From the NCBI GenBank assembly GCA_013044365.1, contig JABEUP010000074.1, positions 1-16,330 on the forward strand: DNA of 16,330 nucleotides. The letters are read 5' to 3'. Position numbers and translations under genes: made by a program. Source of the DNA: Acidimicrobiaceae bacterium. Its GTDB lineage: Bacteria > Actinomycetota > Acidimicrobiia > Acidimicrobiales > Acidimicrobiaceae. Each line of letters opens with the position of its first letter. Position 1 is the first letter of the stretch. This document shows positions 13,350 through 16,330 of the stretch, one piece after another. A model generated the notes under the pieces. That model was not told where the DNA came from. It worked only from the letters and a program-made list of their open reading frames with translations, and made no database searches.

Positions 13350-15347
13350 TTAGAGTATCTTGTTTCGGTTGGCTAGGAAGTCAATCAACACGAAATTGCC
13401 AAGGTTCTCCGGATCGGTGTAGAAAACACGTCCTTTATTGATAGACGCAAACTTCTCCATAAATTTTCTAAGTTCCCGTGTAGCATCTAGCACAAACGTG
13501 TTTATGGTGATGCCCTCTCTAGTGCATCTCATAACTTCTTTGAGGGTTGCAGCAATGGTTTCGGGACTTGAGGGGTAGCTGAAAAACACGTCTCCGTCTG
13601 GCAAAATGTGGGCAGTAGGTTCACCATCGGTAATCATGATGATCTGCTTGTGACCCTCTTGGAACCGAAGAATTTCCCTGGCCATCAAAAGCGCGTGTTC
13701 CATGTTAGTTCCATATACGAAGTCCCATGAAACCTCGGGCAGTGCGTGAGGCTCTATATGTCTGGCAATTTCTGAAAATCCTACAATAGACAGGTCGTCT
13801 TTTGGATATTTGGTCTTCATCAGGGAGTGAAGCGCCATCGCCACCTTTTTGGCAGTCAGGAAATTATCGCGGAGCGGCATTGATAACGAAAGGTCCAAAA
13901 GAAGAACGGTTGATGCTCGGGTAAGTTTCTCAGTCTTTTCGATCTCAAAATCGTCCGGCACAACCTTTATCGGAATTCCTGCGCCGGATCTCTGCAGGGC
14001 ATTGCGGATCGTCTTAGTAATGTTCAAGTTAAATGGGTCTCCAAACTCATATGGCTTGGAGTCATATTCGAGATCATTCCCAATTCCACTTTTGCTAAGT
14101 GCATGATCGCCCAGCCTCGAGGCCGCGCCACTTGCGAACAGCTCGGATAGGGCTGACTCGCCAATTCGCCGAATACCCTTTGGAGTGAGCACCATCTTTG
14201 ACTCGTCATTGGCTATTAGCCCGGCTTCCTCAAGTAACGAGGCGATTTTTGCCAACCCCTCCAATTCTTGCCGGGCATCGGCGCCCAATGTCTTTTCCAA
14301 CTGTTCCAAATCGACATCGGCCAAATCCGCGGGAGACGACACATGACGGAGAAATGCCTCAAGATCGGACAGCTCATCCAGTTCCGAGAACACTTCCGGC
14401 GCTTCGCCAAGGCCCATGGGCTGATCACCGTAAAAACCATAACGCGGCGTTCCAGGACCCGTGAAAGGTGCCAAATTGTCACTGAGTTGACTGATCTGCC
14501 AACCGAGGTCAAGATCATCAAGCAGAGCCTGAGACAAGTCCATCAGCTCTCTTCTCTGCTCCGGAGACAGCGAGTTAAACATGGCGGCAGTGGAACGCGC
14601 CTGAGCCGCCAGAAAGTCGATCAAATCCTCTACAGAATCGATGCCGGATGGAAAATTATCACCCCACTTTCCCATGAATTCAGAGAATTGCGCACCAGTC
14701 TCCCTTCCTTGCCGATAATTGGATATCAGATTGTTCAAATCCGCCAGCATTTCGCGGGTTTGGGCCCGACCGGATTCGCTCTGAGACTCAAGGCTATGTC
14801 TCATGGAATGAAAGAAATTATCGAGTAGTTCCTGCGAAATCCGTTCCAATAGCTCCTCAAATGCCTGCTTTGCCTCAGGCGACTCGAATTCGTAGTTCTT
14901 TAGACCCCTGATTCGTGATGCAGGGTTACTTGGCATTGTTGACAGTTCAAGCCCTTTGCTGTTCAAACGATCCCAAGACTGTTGTGATGCCGTGTCGCTC
15001 CTATCCCCGATCTCACTGATATTGGAATTGATGGCTTCGGTTTCAGTCAGTATGATCTGGTCGAGAGCATCGGATATCTCCTGGACCATCCCACTCGGGT
15101 CATGCTGGGAAAGGATCTCACGCCTGCGTTCGGCCAGACGCCTGACCATGTCCTTAATCCCGCCAGTTCTCTTGCCGTCGCTGTCCTTAAACCCGTCGCT
15201 CATCAGTTTCTTAAGCGCCGCCGCTACGTCGCCATGATAAAGAAGCGAATCACGAATCTCATCAAAAAGTTCCTCGCCGTCCGGTCCTATTGGAGTCTGA
15301 GTCCCGTCCCAACGTTCGTATATAAAATCAAATGGCTCATTACCCAT
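13350..15347 (-). CDS. VWA-domain protein, magnesium-chelatase subunit D-like
   Basis: A 665-residue soluble protein. The N-terminal 370 residues are mostly helical and charged. A winged-helix-like segment (EEAGLIANDESKMVLTPKG, 373-391) follows. The C-terminal third (about 478-650) is a von Willebrand A domain with an intact metal-ion-dependent adhesion site: DLSLS (Asp485, Ser487, Ser489), Thr547 in YGTNME and Asp574 in ITDGEP. Its length and layout match M. tuberculosis Rv0959 (about 670 residues) as I recall it. It starts 5 bp after the stop of the AAA+ gene and has AAAGG about 10 nt upstream, so the two are one operon. Such MoxR/ChlI plus VWA pairs are thought to remodel or insert metals into target proteins. 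The target is unknown and no porphyrin gene is nearby, so a role in chlorophyll-type magnesium chelation is unlikely. Confidence 0.85.
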   Translation of the reverse strand: MGNEPFDFIYERWDGTQTPIGPDGEELFDEIRDSLLYHGDVAAALKKLMSDGFKDSDGKRTGGIKDMVRRLAERRREILSQHDPSGMVQEISDALDQIILTETEAINSNISEIGDRSDTASQQSWDRLNSKGLELSTMPSNPASRIRGLKNYEFESPEAKQAFEELLERISQELLDNFFHSMRHSLESQSESGRAQTREMLADLNNLISNYRQGRETGAQFSEFMGKWGDNFPSGIDSVEDLIDFLAAQARSTAAMFNSLSPEQRRELMDLSQALLDDLDLGWQISQLSDNLAPFTGPGTPRYGFYGDQPMGLGEAPEVFSELDELSDLEAFLRHVSSPADLADVDLEQLEKTLGADARQELEGLAKIASLLEEAGLIANDESKMVLTPKGIRRIGESALSELFASGAASRLGDHALSKSGIGNDLEYDSKPYEFGDPFNLNITKTIRNALQRSGAGIPIKVVPDDFEIEKTEKLTRASTVLLLDLSLSMPLRDNFLTAKKVAMALHSLMKTKYPKDDLSIVGFSEIARHIEPHALPEVSWDFVYGTNMEHALLMAREILRFQEGHKQIIMITDGEPTAHILPDGDVFFSYPSSPETIAATLKEVMRCTREGITINTFVLDATRELRKFMEKFASINKGRVFYTDPENLGNFVLIDFLANRNKIL

Positions 15348-15352
15348 TTATT

Positions 15353-16330
15353 TCAAACCTTTGTGAAGTAGCCAATCTTTCCCGATTGCTCTCTCTTGTT
15401 GAGCTTCTTTGAACAATGCAGTCCCTCAAGGATAAGTTCCACCGAGGATGCGACCGCGGCAGTTGAGGAATCGTCGAGTTTCCCCACCGCTTCTGACAGC
15501 CCTGGAACCTTTCTGACCAAGGTCAAATACCCTTTTGAACCGACGGAAGGACCAAGTTCGACACTCTCGGGCAAATCGAAATAACTTACCACTTCCTTAA
15601 GCTGGTCAACACTGAACGTTCGACGGAACACGTTCAATACTGCGTTGGAAAGTAGCCTTGGAATCAGATCTTTTTCAGCATTCGGTTCGAAGGCGTCAAT
15701 CTCGATCTTTCCAGCCATCGAGGACGTGAGCGCCCAAAGATCTGAAATCCGAGGGACTACCTGCTCTTCTCCTAAAAGCAAAGACCTTCGCGTAGCAGAG
15801 GAGATCATCGTCTCGTAGTTTGCCACGCTCATTCTTACCGATACCCCTGAACGCTGATTTATTGAGGAGCTCTTTCTCGCCTGCTGGGAAATATCGGCGA
15901 TGATTTCTGACATGAACGGTGGAACGTGTACCTTATCTCCCGTGGCAAACTCAGAGCTTTCCTGTTTCATGATTTCGATCTCTATCTCTGATTTCTTCGG
16001 ATAGTGGGTCCTCAGCTGAGTTCCAAATCGGTCTTTCAGCGGGGTAATCAAGCGACCTCTATTGGTGTAGTCTTCGGGGTTGGCGGTAGCCACAAACATA
16101 AGGTCGAGTCCAAGACGAATCTTGTAACCTCTTATTTGCACATCCCGCTCCTCCAGCAGATTGAGCAGTCCCACCTGAATTCTTTCAGCAAGGTCAGGCA
16201 GCTCGTTGATGGCAAATATTCCACGGTTGGTACGTGGCACCAACCCGTAGTGCAAAGTAAATTCATCAGAAAGATAACGGCCTTCAGCAACTTTGATCGG
16301 ATCGACCTCGCCTATAAGATCCGCCATGGA
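15353..16330 (-). CDS. MoxR/ChlI-like AAA+ ATPase, N-terminus cut by window edge
   Basis: The frame runs to the right edge with a further codon before the internal Met at 16327, so the N-terminus, including the Walker A motif, is outside the window. About 325 residues are seen. The Walker B region is GIFAINELPDLAER, with Asn in place of the usual Asp before the catalytic Glu. LLNLLEERDVQIRGYKIRL and sensor 1 FVATANPEDYTNRGR follow, then the arginine-finger-type segment LITPLKDRFG. The C-terminal lid is helical. NELPDL and PEDYTNRGR are, as I recall, characteristic of the Rv0958-type clade, so the Asn may be normal there. It is encoded just before the VWA protein (5-bp gap), which is likely its partner. 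Whole-gene length and start cannot be judged. Confidence 0.85.
   Translation of the reverse strand, partial: SMADLIGEVDPIKVAEGRYLSDEFTLHYGLVPRTNRGIFAINELPDLAERIQVGLLNLLEERDVQIRGYKIRLGLDLMFVATANPEDYTNRGRLITPLKDRFGTQLRTHYPKKSEIEIEIMKQESSEFATGDKVHVPPFMSEIIADISQQARKSSSINQRSGVSVRMSVANYETMISSATRRSLLLGEEQVVPRISDLWALTSSMAGKIEIDAFEPNAEKDLIPRLLSNAVLNVFRRTFSVDQLKEVVSYFDLPESVELGPSVGSKGYLTLVRKVPGLSEAVGKLDDSSTAAVASSVELILEGLHCSKKLNKREQSGKIGYFTKV

Noticed and set aside
14268..14828. 186-codon plus-strand open frame opposite the VWA gene
   Set aside because: Antisense to a well-conserved gene, with no plausible start signal or motif.

Overview
The window looks like a chromosomal segment of an actinobacterium of moderate GC content, most likely from the Acidimicrobiia or a relative. 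This rests on two WhiB-type iron-sulfur regulators, a DivIVA-domain protein with a very long acidic linker, a YlbL-type Lon-like PDZ protease, a Zincin_2 (DUF2342) protein, an HtrA-like protein with the actinobacterial N-terminal RLWxHPSE motif, and an AAA+/VWA pair resembling mycobacterial Rv0958/Rv0959. Assignment is by recognition of protein families only; no database search was possible. I see no tRNA, rRNA, CRISPR array, insertion sequence or prophage gene, so most of the window is ordinary core genome.

Layout. (1) 1-3061, minus strand: a DivIVA-domain coiled-coil protein cut by the left edge, preceded by a Lon-like PDZ protease with an intact Ser/Lys dyad and a good promoter. (2) 3178-5460: a plus-strand HEAT-repeat protein converges, two bases apart, on a minus-strand operon of moaE, a one-helix membrane protein and a divergent MreB-like protein. 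(3) 5551-7908, plus strand: a membrane-anchored HtrA-like PDZ protein whose catalytic His is Asn, then a Zincin_2-family protein without its metal motif. (4) 7905-9505, minus strand: a small conserved protein and a GT-C/PIG-V-like mannosyltransferase. (5) 9506-11327: an AT-rich gap with a possible broken helix-turn-helix gene, then whiB, a glutamate formimidoyltransferase, and a convergent second whiB whose terminator hairpin encloses the formimidoyltransferase stop codon. (6) 11616-13182, minus strand: an Amt ammonium transporter with a strong downstream hairpin and an upstream 11-bp-phased array resembling a GlnR operator. (7) 13350-16330, minus strand: a VWA protein preceded in the same operon by a MoxR/ChlI-like AAA+ ATPase cut by the right edge.

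The main theme of the left half is the cell envelope and cell shape: DivIVA, MreB-like, membrane-anchored PDZ proteins and a lipid-linked-sugar transferase. Three neighbouring proteins (MreB-like, HtrA-like, Zincin_2) each retain a recognisable enzyme fold but lack residues normally needed for catalysis. That is the most interesting pattern here. I do not see a clearly new defence, mobile or biosynthetic system.
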